Shown here: in pieces, positions 46,286 through 61,200 of the stretch
Numbering within the stretch: position 1 is the stretch's first letter
Layout of the letters: each line of letters begins with the position of its first letter
Assembly: GCA_920105625.2 (NCBI GenBank)
Contig: OV050033.1
Location: 1,716,001-1,780,000, forward strand
From: Clusia tigrina
Lineage: Eukaryota > Arthropoda > Insecta > Diptera > Clusiidae
DNA length: 64,000 bases
Direction: 5' to 3'
Notes under the pieces: model-generated
Told to the model about the DNA's origin: nothing
What the model saw: the letters and a program-made list of their open reading frames with translations, nothing else
The model's database searches: none
Made by a program: the position numbers and the translations under genes

Positions 46286-49200
46286 ATAGGAATGATGCAA
46301 GAATGATAGAAACGATCTCGTCTATCATTCTTGGGAATCATGAGCACGTACGGTAACGAGGCAGATTGGGTTCAGAACAAACTTACGTGTTCACATGGAA
46401 ACGTACGAACGGAGCAGCGTATTTTCTATTATTATTATTTATTTATTATTAAGTTTAATTATAATTACAAATTATAAATTAAAGATAGGCACTAGTTGGT
46501 GGTTATCGGATTACATATTTGTGATGTTGCGAACAGCCGTTCCTATTCGCAACGTTGCGTCAAAGCATCCACATCTAAGTATTGCCTTTATCCACTGCTG
46601 GTTAGATCTATACGCGTTTTTCTCAAAATAACCTCCTTGAGTGAGACCGAGCTCAGTTGTCGTAGGCTCCATGTAAATACAAAGTCTTGATATATGTAAA
46701 TGTGTATACTGAATGGTCTTAGGTACTTAATGAAAGTTAGCGCAGCTATTATTATTTTATTTTACGATAAACTGGCATTAAGGCGCAAAGGAACAAACAA
46801 TCAAATATATTGCGCAACAACAATTTTTTCATAATTTATTTTAAACATCTTTGGGAAATAGAGATAAAGAGTATCTCTTCTTTTTCTTACCAACTCAATT
46901 AGGGCGGAAAGGAGACGGATTTAAACACACCACCAATGTGAGGCTTGACCAAAGGTGTACTTTCTCTTTTCACATTCCATCTACCAATCTATTTGCTAAA
47001 CCTTTATTATCTGCCCCTAATTTGTACTAGTAGCAACATATACGATGAGTGACTCCACACAACCGCTGCGCCTCTCACCTTTTCAATGGCGATACAAGAA
47101 GGTGGTGACCTGATTGCTTCTGTGTGTCGTCCGTTTGAACACCAGAGGAGTCTGCTTCAGTCTGTTATCTTAACTGTTTATGTGCTCATCTGTCGGGGCT
47201 TCCTTAAATGCTCACGGTTTCGACGATTATATGACTCCAAAACATGGCAAGTTCTGCGCTCACACACATCAAAGTATTTATGCAATACAATGGAAACCCA
47301 TTTCGTAGCGGGTGCACATACATATTAGAAAACCGACATGTTGGCCACAATTTCAGTCCTACCTCCGCACGAGCACTGTGGCACATACCGCTTGCTGGGG
47401 CACTAGGCACAGTGCTCACAATCTGCTCTGCAAAGGCAACTTTTCTACGTGTGCTGGTCATTAGATTTAATTCCTGTGGCAGTGTGGCGCAAAAGGAATC
47501 GTAGCAGGTGCTTTGTACGTGGGCGATATTGAGCAGCTACCACGGGCGCGTCGTTGCTTTTGTTACATCCAGGAGCAGATGATTTTGCGAGGACAAAAAA
47601 GTGTGCATGGGACTTTTTGTAATAACAAGAAAATTAGCGCGAGGTTGCTTTCTCAATTGAAAGCAATTTGAGGAACCTACGCTATTGCGCTACGACATTT
47701 CTTTGATTTCAATATTACATTGAATGTTTTCTGAAACTCGCAACAATTGCTCCGTCAATTTAGTTTGAGTTAACAAGGTTTCCATCAAAGACCAACAAAG
47801 GCGCCCACGCATTTCTCTCGCTGGCAGCGAATTTGTTTATTTTGTCTATTTCGTTTGATGACTTAAATAAAATACATTAAAAAGAGCTCCGGCGCGACAA
47901 AACTTCTCAGCCATGAAAACTAAATTTATTATGTGAAGGTCGTGCGTCCCTTTTTGAAGCGGTTGAGTTGCAGAATAACTTCTCCTCAGACGTTTCGCTC
48001 GTTCCTCTTTTATTCCAGTTCTGTTACGCAATTTTTTCCTTTGTTGCTAATCTTCATTAGTTGTTCATGGAGCGAGTCGAAATTCCTGCTGTATTCCTGA
48101 CTGGAGTTGTGAAAGCCCAAATCATGAACATGGCATGAGAAACTGCTTCTATAGGCCTGCTTTAAGGCTACAAAAATTGTGGCATGGCAGTTGGCATTCG
48201 CCTCAAATGCCACAATAAGCATGTGATAGTGGGCAGTGGGTCTGGGAAGGGTACCCGTAGAATTTATAAACAGGAATATAAGCGAAATGGTTATTATTAA
48301 TAATTGGAGGGTTATTTGACAGTCTGACTTATTCACCCTCGTCATATTTTCTTACTAATTCTTAGTTATTTGCAGAACCACACTCATTTGTAATGTAGTA
48401 ACTCATTTTGTAATATGCAGTCGTCGCACACTTCATAAGAGGAGACAATTTCAAGTTATTCTGAGAAGCATTTGTTAGCAAATACTCCAGTCACCATTCC
48501 TCATAACACCAGTTTACCATCTCACTCCCTCTGGAGTGGAGAAAACAAGGATGTGAGACAATTACTTATGCTAGCATTCAGAGCACTTGGCTTCATGCAC
48601 TCACCCTGCCATTTTCTTCACTTAGCGGTAGAGTATTGGGCTTTTGAAGTGCATCTTGCATGAGTGATACAATAATATTCCGATGTCCCATATACAGACA
48701 GCATTGGGAGGCGTATCAAAATAGACTGCAGACTATGCAGCATTGATTAAACCACTAATTCCCTCCTTCAACCAAACATCCAGCTATCTGATATAATTTA
48801 CTAGCATGGCAAAAGCCTGTTTAATTCCAGTGAGCAGGGACTACTCATTTCTTCCAAGTTTTCAACTGTATGCCACGAAGACTCAATCTGCTCACACCCC
48901 TACACGTGGACCTATTTGCATATATGGGTGGACTTAAAACAAAATACAAATACAAAAGACGGCAAGTAACACAGAGACAAGGCACTTGCACTAACTTGAT
49001 ACACCACAAGGAACATATCAATAAGTTTGTATATACGAGTATGTGTATGTGTGTGGATTTGTGCCTACATGTATCAAGTAAGTGAAATGGATCCAACGTG
49101 GAAAGAGCTGAGAGGAAAACTGCCACATAAAGCATAAAATTAAAAAATAACTTCACAAAATGTGAGCATAAATTTTGCTCCTTTTTGTTTATGCATTCGT

Positions 49201-49423
49201 AAAAAAGAACTTGTGTTGTCACCGTGTCCCTTGTTTTTGGTGCTGTCGATCTTCCGCATCCTTTGTAGAATTTGCTGAAATTCATGAATAAACCAGATGA
49301 AAAATGCACTTGTTAAGGGAGCGCCAGTGACATGCTGTGACAGCTTTATGGTTTTGTGGGTGAGGTTCAAGTGTGCTGGACCGGCCCCTTGGTATTAACA
49401 GCAACAACAAAAACAGCAGGGAG

Positions 49424-49444
49424 AACAACAACAACAACAACAAC
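49424..49444. repeat. AAC trinucleotide run
   Basis: AAC/CAA repeat of about seven units. It resembles the opa-like repeats that encode Gln or Asn runs in fly genes, but here no long frame surrounds it. Confidence 0.85.
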
Positions 49445-51776
49445 TATAAGCTTGTCGTCACGCCATCACATATCGTTAGCGGCCACATTGGCGACAATTG
49501 TTGGCGTGGTTTGGGTTGGTTGTTATTTTCAGTGTTTAAATGCTGTTTACTTTGGCGCTCTTTATGAGATTTCGGATTAGTTGAGTGTGCATTTAAATTA
49601 AAACTTTTTCTGCTTTAGCACGCTCATTTTAATAGCTTAAATAGAGTTATCGGGGCGGATGAGTGATTTAAATTTATTCTGTTCATACATTGAGACTTTT
49701 AAAGAATTACAACTCAGCACAGAACGAGGAACTGTGAATGAGGTGATTTCTATGTGGCAATCAGATGAGGCGCTTAGATCCGGCCTGTTCGCCGTGTGGC
49801 CGAAAGCCATCTGAACCACAAATGCTGACGGATGCCTGAAGATGTGAACTCAACCTACAGATGGGAAGGATTTGAGCAAAGACGGAGCATCTGAGCAAAG
49901 GGGCGCATATCAGTTGGAACTAAGTTTTAATTCCAAATGAATAGAAATGTTCAAGTTCAACCGTAATTTATTTATTTTTTGTTTTTCTCTGACTCTTTCA
50001 GGGTAAAATATTATTGTATCCATGGTCCTATTGAAGAAGCACATAAATTACTTCGAATAGTTGCGCAGCTCCCCTTAAAAGGGACCAAATACACTTAAGC
50101 GGAATTGCTCTGAGTAAGATGGAGGGGCGATTGCTTACATGTGCAACATAAATTTCCACATTAGATTCCAACTACGAAGTTCTGCAGCCCTTGGCAATGC
50201 AGGAAATCAATTTCATTTTCGATACCGTCATCGTCATCATCTCCATTCAATTTGGTCAGCAGCAACCGCTGCGAATATAATGGCACTTCAGCATTGTGTC
50301 CCTCCAAATGGAAATCGGTAAAAAATGCCTCAATATGTGAAGTGATTGCATTTCGGCCTCTGCCCTTCGGAAGTTAGGGTGAATCTGCTTAGCAGCGTGG
50401 ACGCCGCAAGTATGTCGGCCTAAAAAATTCAATATCTTTAAACGGTGCTGAGATTTTGGATACTTGTGTGTCCTGTTGCATGAAAAGCAGGATCCTTTGG
50501 GAAAGGTGAAGTGGGTGTCAACAACACGTCAGCGAAGAGTGTGTATTTCATGTGTGATTTGGAGTGGCTTCACACCAGGCCAGGTAGGCTTTTATTGGGT
50601 TGGATATTAAGAGCAGGGGGAAGAAATGAACAGCAAAGATAATTTTCTTTGCATTTGCCCAAATGAGGAGGCGTATATTAGGGGCTGACGTACAGGGACC
50701 AAACAAGGTATATTCCTTACTACTGGAAAGATTTCTATGATTCATTATAGAGTCAAGAAAATTTTACAATAAGAAAAAGTGTAAGCCTGAAAATATCCAC
50801 TCATAGAATGAGAGCGCATTTAAGCAGGTCGCTAGGGACAAATACTAGTGTAAATTCTTTTCGAGGAGATGTTCTCCTTATACAACTGGGGACACACTGG
50901 TCCTGTGCTAAATATGATTTAGTGAATTGGGTTTCATTTTAGTGCTAAGATCTGATGAAGAATGATAGCTTAATTGGGGTTTCCATGGAATCTGTCAGTT
51001 GCTTGGGATAACCAAAATACCACGAGTATTAACGACGCTACAACCCAAACCTGGTTACACTGTGGAGCCCTTATGGGAACTAATGAACACTAATGGAAAC
51101 TATTTCAGCCACAAGTCAACAGTTCTCAGTTGCAAGAAGCGTAGAGAGTTGGATACAATTCATGAGGTCGTTTTAAACCACATTGAGACTAGAAGCAACA
51201 ATGAGAACTACGTCTCCGACTGCTTCCATCTATATCTTCTTCTGCTGATTGGCAGAGCAATTGCAAACTAGACTTACTGTGCTCATATGCATGTCGCAGA
51301 CACATTCGGTATGGTAATTAAAAGCATTCAACGGAAAACTAACGTCGTCCCATCCTACGCATATTGCCCATGCGTCCATATTTTATACCATTCGATTTGA
51401 ACAATTTGTATAAGGAGCAAGCTCAATTTTCTTATCTCTAAAGTTAAGAATTTATTCTGCATTGGATCAGAGAGGGTGGAGTTGGTAATAAAAACATAAA
51501 ATCTCGATTAAGAAAGGGTGCTGATTTATGGACGGCCCCTTCCGACCTCTTGCGCAGCTTCGCATAACATGTGCATGGAGCGTGAATGATGGAGCTCAGG
51601 AGGTGCCTTCTCAACCGTGGTCCTCTTCCGTTAGCTCATGGTTATTTAAATCTTATTTGATTACATTTTAGTTGCGGTCCTTGTGCAATTCTTAGCACAT
51701 TCGCTCTCTGCGGTGGCGGCGGCGGCTGAGGGAATTTGCATTTATGGCTTGTGTGCTTAGCTTGCGCGCTTTAAAC

Positions 51777-51788
51777 GTTTAATTAAAC
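51777..51788. promoter_or_regulatory. perfect palindrome GTTTAATTAAAC
   Basis: A 12-bp perfect palindrome with an AATTAA core, typical of homeodomain dimer sites. Similar TAATTAAT clusters occur near 61226, 62911-62935 and 63152-63166. The role is inferred only from motif shape. Confidence 0.35.
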
Positions 51789-54700
51789 ACGAATTTTTCG
51801 CCAGAAGCAAAGCTTCTGCCGCCTCCGCAACTCATCCGTATGTGCGATTATGCGAGCGTTCAAGGCATTCAGTTCTCAAAACTAATTTTAAATGTACTCG
51901 AATGTAATTGTTTGGAAGGCATTTTCAGCGCTGAATGAACAGCAAAATTGGGAAACTGGCAGCCAACTAAACTCGTACGCAGTGAAATTGCAAGGAGGCA
52001 CTTTTGCGGCTGCTGTCGTTACTCGTGCTGCTGCTGATGGAAACCACAATTCGTTCAAGCGCAATTTAACCCAAGATTTGTTGTTAAGATAATCGCTGTT
52101 TATCCTCACATTTCAGCCCATAGATTATCCCTGTTCGCCAATTAACATTGAAAAAGTGATGAGATAACAACAACAATAAATGATAAGAATCGGAGTTGAT
52201 AGTTGCTGATAACAGAGCCATTTGGGATATTTACAAAATATTTTTGGGACTCACAGAAAACTGCAATGTATTGGGCAATCTAAAATGAATAGGTTCTATA
52301 CAAAAAGAATTACGGAAGGTTCAATCAGAAGAAGGCTATCGCTGAATAGCTAGAACCCCTTTGGAACTCACTGGCGTCTCATTAAAACAATGACCTTTTC
52401 ATAGCCTCTTCAAGCAATTTTTACTTTTGGCACCCTAAATAAAGTATTGAGCCATGAAAAATCGCTCTTAAGATTTTCAATAAATTCGACAGTGGAAGAA
52501 AAGAGTACCCACCCCCCGATGAGAACGTTGTTCTCAAGAATGTTAGTTTTTGTTCCAGAACGCTGTACTGATAATAATGGGATTGCATTTCCAATTTAGT
52601 CTATTCTCTGGCGCCTTTTTAGTTTGATTTTTTTTTTTAACTCTTCAATCTCTTGAGAAAAATTGTTCTCATAATTTATGATTTTCTGAATAGAAATGAA
52701 ATTCAAATTTAATATTCTTCGATTCCATATCAAAACAAATACTATTTTCATACTATTCTCATCAAACCAAACAATTTTCATGCTGCGAGCACATGTAATG
52801 GTATATAAGAATAATCCCATTCAAATTAGTGTCATGGAGTTAAATGTTGCTCTCATGAGAGTAGCAATTTTCGCAAGATGCGAACAATTATGAGTAAGCG
52901 TGTGAACTCATTGTTATCAAACGCATTATTCTTGAGAACAATATTTTCAAACAGAAATATTTTTTTGAGCTGTTAGTTCGTACTTTTTTATGGGGATTTC
53001 ATTCTCACTTTGAATCAATTGATACTGGGGACCTGAAAGAAGGATAAGTTTACTTAAGAGCGAAAATCGAACATTGCGAATTTCTGGAAGACAAGCTTCC
53101 ATGACTTGTTTATGTTTTACTACTGCAATTTGCCAACTAACGGAACGTACTCATTCGTGTTGCTCCAAAAATGAGAGATGTAGTCCTTGGACGCGATATT
53201 TGTAGCGGTGTCACTGTATCATTTATTTTCGTATGCTTGTATTTATTCTGCTTGAACCGCCTGTGAACCGAAGCTGACAAAAGCTAATGAAGCGTGCAAA
53301 TGGGCTGCAATGGAAACGCGTCCACCCGTCAAGCTTGATTTACCTTTCACTTTGGTCAACCGCAAAATTTTGTTTCTGTGTGTCCTGATCCTTCATTTCT
53401 CGTGGAAAGCGTCTGCCTCGTTCATATGCCACACAATGGACACCACCCAAAATATTGTATTTATTATGCATGCTTGGGCAGGCGGAAATACGAGCCATGT
53501 TAACTGATATTTCCATTTTAACCTCCTGACCAGTCAGTGGGAAGACGCTATTTAAGCGGGCAACCTTTTTGAATTTCAATTTCCTAAGCTAAACTGTCAC
53601 TTTTAATCAGAATTCTGGCAGGAGCACACAAGTTAAGCAAACAGGATTTCTTCAACAGGATGAATATTTTTCGAATATATTTGCAGCTGATTTGACTAAT
53701 TTGGCTGGGGGAGTTGTGTGGATGCCTTGCAAATGTTACCTTTTCTTGTCTCAAGATTACAACGTCGCCATTCAAGTGCTATTTGATGAATTGCACTGAG
53801 CTACCTGATTTTATTGAAACGTTCCCTCTATGCTGGAGAGTTGAGAAGCACTGTTGATGACATACGAGTAGAGTGTCCTTCCTCTCTAATGAAATTTCCA
53901 CCACATCACTGCCTTCTGAAGGCAAGGGCGACTTCTAGGGAAGTGGCGATAAGTGCTTTCCTCAACCTCTTTGCGGTCAGTGCAGAGTGCGTTGTTATTC
54001 TTCCCATTCTACGCCAATTCAAACGGAAATAAAGGAAAAACTCTTGCATGTTATTTTTCCTTCCTATTATAAAAACTGATTTTCAATTCCATTCCTGCTG
54101 TCAATAGGAAATATTTAATAGGTGGAGTAATATTGTCGTTCGGTTTGATGGCTTCATGAATAGCTTTACGGGATGGGATATCTTTAATAGTCCTAAAGTG
54201 ACTGAAGCTTCTTTCTTTGCTTAAATTGCTGGTGATACTTGCATAATAATTATGTCCGTAAATTCAACTCAGCAACTGAAGATGACGGGGAAATCTCAGA
54301 GCATGACCGTAAGCATGACTAAGAAGTTGATATAATGGATATACACCCCTTTAGTAGCCTTGTTAAAAGGGAGACAAATTCGATTTGGTTGGACCATCAG
54401 CACTCAGAAATTATCAGTTGTCCGCCCCTAAACTAGATTAAAGGTATATTAAAGTGGTCGTAGTACTGCTTATTTTGAAACTTATTGTAGTCCCTTTTCC
54501 GGTGGAGGGAGGTGCGATAAGGCATTCAACTATACCACTCCCCTTTTCGGTAAATTATACATATGAATAAGAGATACAAACAAATACAAATTACCCTCAT
54601 TTATGAGTGTGACAATTGCCAGTGTAATGAGGGAAACTTCGCGCAATGTTTGGTATGTTGACGAGGATGTTTCCGACGATAAGTTAATGATGATTATGCA

Positions 54701-54907
54701 TTACTTTTCCATGAATAAATGCATAAGAAATCAGCTAAGCAATCAGCTAAGACACTCAAGGCTGAACAGCGTGCCAATGTATTATACAAAATTTGGTCCG
54801 CCTGGCACTAATTTAAGGGTGAGAAGGCTAGGAAATTCTGTTATTGGCATTGTTGTGGGGAAATTGTGCATAATTGAACCGGACAATAATCAAACAAGAT
54901 ACTCGTG

Positions 54908-55258
54908 TATACAAGGTGCATTCCAAAGTGAAAAGGACTTTCTAAAAATAAGAACAACAAACTATTTTTTGGCAATACAGATATATTTTATTCAAAATAG
55001 TTTCCTTCCGACACAATTCAGCGATTTGCAGGGTCAAAAATCATGTCGAGTTGGGTGGTTTCGATTTGTACCAATGACACAAACATAATGTCCCTTCAGA
55101 CGGAAAAACTCCGGTTATATTAGTAAAAATATTATGAAATTTTGACTGTACATCAGTGAGGGATCTACTTTTCTGATGCACATAATTCCAATAGATGGGC
55201 TCACTAGAAGTACCTCTTTTTAAACAGTCCTCTTTATATTGAAATGTACCTTGTACAA
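54908..55258 (-). mobile_element. internally deleted mariner element (mellifera-like)
   Basis: Imperfect terminal inverted repeats: ACAAGGTGCATTCC at 54911 and, inverted, ACAAGGTACATTTC ending at 55255. Matching continues inward over about 40 bp. Just inside the left end the minus strand encodes the last residues of a mariner transposase, LDMIFDPANR-stop-IVSEGNYFE-stop, close to the usual FDRAKRCI.SEGDYFE ending. The right part looks like mariner 5' UTR. Almost the whole transposase gene is missing and a stop interrupts what remains, so the element is dead or MITE-like. Confidence 0.75.
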
Positions 55259-55259
55259 C

Positions 55260-58200
55260 AAAGTCAGTTGGCACACCAAAGAGACGAGAACGAGCAAAGA
55301 TGATTCTCAGATTCTGGAACCATGCATTCCACTGCACGGGCTTAAAAGATGAACTCTGTATATGAGGGTGTCTACACTGAAATTAATTTTGAGTTCTTGA
55401 GCACTTCTTTAAATATTATTCTCCAATTTTCGGATCCAATATTCTCCATGAGAACTCTTATTATACGAATGTATTCCCACTTTTGGTCTGTATTTGGTAT
55501 GCATTCCCTTGCTGATCTAGCGAGGGGTCGAAGTTTCTGTTCAGGGCATGATCTCAAAATGCTTCTTTCTAAATATTTTTCTCTTGGAGTTAAAGTCCTT
55601 AATAGTTAGTACTTAATTCCTCACATCCTTGCAGACATAATTCATTGTAGTATGAGATATAATAATGATGATTTTTTGCAAATATCTTAATTTCCAACGT
55701 ATAATTCCGATTTAGTTATATTGATACGAAAATTAGGTCTTGCTGATATGTTACATCCTCTGGATTAAGCCAAGAAATATACAAACACTTCTTTGATGGG
55801 TTAGTTCAGGTTTATTTCGCAATAATTTACTAGGAAATAGTTGAAAATCGATCAATCGAAACATTTTCCTGTGTTGTGTTGTAGTTGGAGTTGACAACAG
55901 ATCCATCGGAAGTTTCTCCTTCCTCTTGGAGAGAACTTTCTATCTGGAACTTAAAGCAATTCGCGATTAACGCGAAAGAGACATAAATAAAATGCAATCA
56001 GATATGATAGAGAGAGAACACATTATTAATGACTCATAAAATGAGTGTCACACGAATGAAAGGGACAACATTATTAACTCCGCTAACCAGAAAACAGTAA
56101 CATCAGAGCTTCCTCAGAGCACCGTTTTCCCCTCTCTGAAATTTGTTTTGGTTATGAATGAATCCAAGGAGGAGAAAAATGCCTTATCTATGATGTTCCA
56201 TCATTTGTCTTCCGCTGGATGATCTTCAGAGTGCTGTCATTTTTTCGTAGTATGATTCCACGATTTTTATGCGCTTGTGCGGTGGATACAGGGTCAAAAA
56301 ACACCGAACCGCGATTCCTTCACAGTTGACAGATACCCTGAGCATGATGACGGAACTCATTCCACGGGTTGAATAACCCTCTCCACTTTAATGCGATGTT
56401 TACGACTGTTTAGCAAATAACGTTGAATGATCCTACAGAAGCGTACATAGATTAGAGAAATATGAGTCCTCTGCCGAAAATGCAAGTGCGTCTTGTGCCA
56501 GTCATATTTACTGCTTACCAGACAGTGGGGAGGAGGGCGGCAAAAGTACACAAATTGAAGTTCTTAATTAAAATTCCTTTAATTGCCCAGAGTTGCAGCT
56601 GCAGAAGTTTTCGGCTCTCGCTCGAGTGGTGCTCAAAGACATGCTTCAAATTCAACAAGTCATAAAATTGTGCTCGAGTTTGTGTGCACATTTCGAAAAT
56701 GCGGATCAGCACTTAAGCACATGTGTACATAATGGTGGAAATTATAATTGAAACAACTGCAGGAGCACTAGAGTCCCGAAAGGATGCCGGCCTCTCCTGC
56801 ACAAGCTCAATGAAATTGTTAAAAGGGTTTTATTTGTAGGCAGCTTCTGAAATGTAATAATTGCAGGACTGACTGCGTTGCTTACCTGAGGCCTGAGGGC
56901 GGCGTCCTGCCAATAGCAAACAGGACTTAAAAATTATACGAAAATTTAAATTGAAAAACTTTTCGCAACTTTTGTTTGCCAAATGAAGCCAATATTTATG
57001 AAAGCGAAGCCCTTGACATTCGCCACCAGAAACCGTAATTAATTTCCAAAAATCCTTTCCGCACACGCAAAACAAACTGACACACCCATCCACACACACA
57101 CACACCAACACACATTCACACACGCGCCCACAGCAGGCAGTGGTAAAACGCCCTCGTATCGAAAGTTGCCACCGAAACACAACACTACAAACACCAAAAT
57201 TCATTTAATGCCGCCGCGTCGCGCCACGCCACGCCGCAGGAGGGAGCGCTGTTCTTACCTTTCATGCTCTCTTAACTCGCTACCCTCTTAAAAGGCAAAT
57301 TCCACTAGAATTAATTAAGAAAGAGCTTCACGGAGATTAACACAGATGAGCCAAATGGAATTTCAGTTTGTGTATTTACATTTAGTGCGGATTTAGCAGC
57401 GCCATCCGGACGGGTTCCTAGACAGGGGGCAGAAACTGCGAGCTTACTAGGATGCACGTTCTTGGTGCGGTGATTTCAGGACACGATGGATTACCAGCGC
57501 AGCACAGCGTTATTATCATTCGCTGGCAAATTTGTTAAGGAATGTGGCGCTTCAAACAAGAAGGGAGGGAACAACCCCCGGGGAATATCAACAAGATGAA
57601 GGAAAGAAATTGGGCAGGCATCGCAACGGTCCCTAGTGAGATAGTTTCTGCAGTACCCATCCACAGTGAATAACATCAATTCCTCCAAATCAGTTCAGTG
57701 ATTAAAAGGCCTTTTAATTCTTCACTTTCATCCCGTCGATACTCCGCTTCTACCCACATACCCCAATACAGAGACTTCCCGGAACTACGGTCTTTTAGGT
57801 TTGGACTATTTCCACAGTTGACTCAAAGGTTCAGAAAAAAGGAGTAGGCGATTAGTTGCAACAAGAAATTCACTTTCCAGATTTCTGAAGTGTTTTTCTG
57901 GTACAAATCAGAGCAATCAAATGAAGTTGCCAGGAAAAGCACCCCTCAAACTGTTTCAGGATAATTTGCACCTACAAATGCACACTTTTCCATCATAATA
58001 GGTGACTAGATCATACCCAAATCATCCCCAGATGAGCAGTGGAGGCCGATTTGCCGAATCACAATGCAAATTGTATCAACAATTCCTGATTTACTTACAA
58101 ATTCTGAATAAAGAAGGAATTTTAGTGAATTTTCCTTAAGGCCAATGGACGTTTTCATGAATACTCACCTGCGTACCTACCTTTCCAGTTGAGAGTGTGT

Positions 58201-61200
58201 GTTTGAACGCCTTTGAAATAGCGACCATTATTTTTGTTACCATCCACCTAATCTTCATAACGTGGCTTCTAGTGGTCCATTACCATCTTCTTCCCCCTCC
58301 CGCTCAGAGTTTTCATGCTACACTATGCAGTCAAACGCTGCAGGCCGTCCGCCTAATTGAATTGTCGGTCACTGGCGTCATTTCCGACCTTCTGCTTCCG
58401 TTACGCCAGCAGGATTGGAGCCAGCATTTCAACAAGCAGCAAAGACATCGCCAAGCTGCAGTTTTTATATCGATATCGTCTCCTCCAGAAAAACGTAAAA
58501 TGGCCACAAAAGCAGAAGATAGAAGAGTCCCTGTGTGTGAGCCGGTGCCAGAGCATAACTGGGCAGACGCAGAGGTGGAGCATGAGAATGAATTTCTTTT
58601 AAGTGAATGTGGAGCTTCACCTCAGCCGATTTGGCGAACATTTTTCATGCAATTCACGCCGGTGGCGTTGCTCTTCGGTTCTTTGGTTAGATAGTAAGGA
58701 TGTGCAACATCGTGCAAGAAATTTAGGAGGCAACAGGAAAGCAGGAAGCAATTTATGTACTCGCTGATAGTTGCGTTTAAAGTGGAAGCCAAATTTCGGT
58801 ACGTAGTCTGGAATTCAGTAGAAATCTCCACTTGAATAGTAAGCAAGTGCCTCCTCCTTGTATACGGAGTATATTGTAAATTGCGGTGGATTTTAATACA
58901 ATATTTCCAGGGTCCTATTCAACTATAGAGTTCAAGGATATATTCAGAGCACTAGTTTTCTTGGTTGTATAAATATCTCTCAGAAACTGGTTCTTTACAT
59001 CCAACTGGTTCTTCCATCAAATTGATCATGAAAAGTTATTTCAAAAATAGTTCCAGTAATAGGTTCAGGTTTAGGTTGGAGTGGCAGCAAAAAGCACACT
59101 CAGGCACAAATAATGCACCATTGTGGTACCACGGATGGGGCACTGCACACGTACTGACCACCTAAGTCGAGTATAGTTACCGCTCAGGCGGTGAGCGCTT
59201 TTGCAGTACCTGAGGCAGCACGACTTCCTCGATTACTAAGTGTGGAACCAGCCTGACAATTTGATAAATTGCCTACGCCCCTAATCTTACAGGTTGCGAG
59301 CTATGTCAGGCTGATCAAGAAAGGAGCCCCGAAGATGTGCATTATTCGTCTGGCCAAGGATGGACCCTGAGCACTATTTCTTCTTCTTCTTCAGCACCGC
59401 AGCCACGGCAGAAGTCATATAAAAGCTTTAAAAACTCTCTATAGTCAACTCCTGGATTCGACACTCTTTTTTCGACTGGTCGGACTAGAAGCCTCAAAGA
59501 TTTACCTTCTGAGGACAGACTATATAACAAGAAGAGAGTATAAAGCACACTCATTTTGGAGTTCTTCGCACAACTGTCTGAAGAACCTCCGAGTAGCACA
59601 GCTGTGGACTGAAATCCACCCACAAATCTCCCCAGAGATTATTGAGCAATGGATATTCTGACAAGAGGAGAATAAAGTTGTGAATTATGAGGGTGATTCG
59701 ATAGCCTCATTCAGAACTGTTGATGATGAAAATAATAGTTTGTGAAGATTGACGGAATAATTGAGCGATCAAAGTAATTCTGTTCAATTTCTTCCTTGCT
59801 ACTAGTTCCATAACTAATTATTACTCACACTCTGTGGAACACTTCGCGTTTAGTGGGTCATTCATTTCGTTTAGTTTTATTGCCTGCGCCGTTCCGCCTA
59901 AAATTATACTCCTCTTTAATTGCATTTTGGCGCATTTTTCGTTGCTAACTTTTCCTGTGCTCGCTTTCAATGTCTGCTAAACATGAAATATGCCGGAATT
60001 TTTTGTTCCTTTCGTTTGGCGGCGTTAATTCCTGCTCGAAAATTCTGCTACATGAGTTGGAATACTTTTCCTAGTTAAATGCAGCAAGAGCTATTTTCCG
60101 GTCAGAACGGGTAACCAAGTGTTCCAAGAGAAGCATTAAGGCTCTGATTGCGGTGAACCAACCGTTTGCGGACTTATCTCTTTTATTATGAGTGTTGCAA
60201 CCATCGCTTGTGGAATTGATCAGTCGCTTCTTACTAAGAGGAGGTCCACATGTGGATAAACTGTGTGAAGTAAGAGGAAAAAAGAACGAGAGGAAAAGGA
60301 ACTCGAAATGTCTTGAATATTTGGTGGGTGGTAAAAAGTGGATCAATTGCTGATCTTTCACTATGAAACCCCCATTGATAGTGGCCCAGTAATTGCTCAG
60401 CAACTGCATTGGCTTTTTCGAAAAATATGTTGTGGAATATTTGTAAATTCCATACTGGATATTCCATAAATTCCATAATTGATTCCAATGTGTAGTTGAA
60501 ATTAAGATGCTTCCCTATTTCCAAGTTCCGCCGCAGTCGAGGCTCAACCGCCTTTTTGTGGTAAGAAGAGTTACTCTCATCAAACAGATCTGATACATGT
60601 TGGGAGGTGAGAGCCGCACCTCTTCTGTTTCTTTTGGGCGCAAACTGACGAGAAACCTTACCTGCACTCCCATTATTTTTGTATGAGCTTTGAAGACCAG
60701 TTAGGCAGTGAGCTGTCTACCATCCATGTCAGAGGAGAGCTGCATTTACTCCTTCCACAACACACGAAAACGCTGTGAGCAGCCTCCTGCACAGCAGTGT
60801 GGAGCGTACATTTTAATATGATGCGATTATGAGTAACTTTGCTTGGCGCAGTGTATGAGCAACCGCTCAGGTTCATGTTGTCACCCCCTCCGCAGTCACT
60901 CTTCCCCCATTGTGTGTGCTCGCATGCACGCTGTGCAAGACTATATTCATTAGCTGTAAATGAAAACCGATGCACTGATGCGCTGATGCGCTCCTCCGCT
61001 GCTGCGCTTTTAATAAAAACCATATTTTTAATATAACTTTTCTAAGCACACAAAGGCGTAACAAGGTATGAATGAAAAGTGGAAACAATACAGAAATCTG
61101 CAGCAGGCAGCATGCGGCAAGCGGCGCAAGTAATACTAACGCCTGCAGGATAATCACCTACGTACTCGCACGTGAGGAGGTGGGGCGGCGCAGGGCAGGG

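Larger units (their letters stand above)
46300..54900. other. 8.6 kb gene-free DNA
   Basis: No recognisable coding exon on either strand. Notable small items are an AAC/CAA run at 49424-49444, a GCG-rich patch near 51712-51725 and a 12-bp perfect palindrome at 51777-51788. The sequence is less AT-rich than the gene-bearing half of the window. It may be intron or regulatory flank of a gene beyond 64 kb. Confidence 0.45.

Noticed and set aside
54603..55088. 161-codon plus-strand open frame
   Set aside because: Its second half runs antisense through the mariner remnant and its first half shows no domain or splice support.
58197..58694. 165-codon plus-strand frame in the right-hand gene desert
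   Set aside because: Composition changes along the frame, no conserved motif, and overlapping frames of similar length suggest chance.
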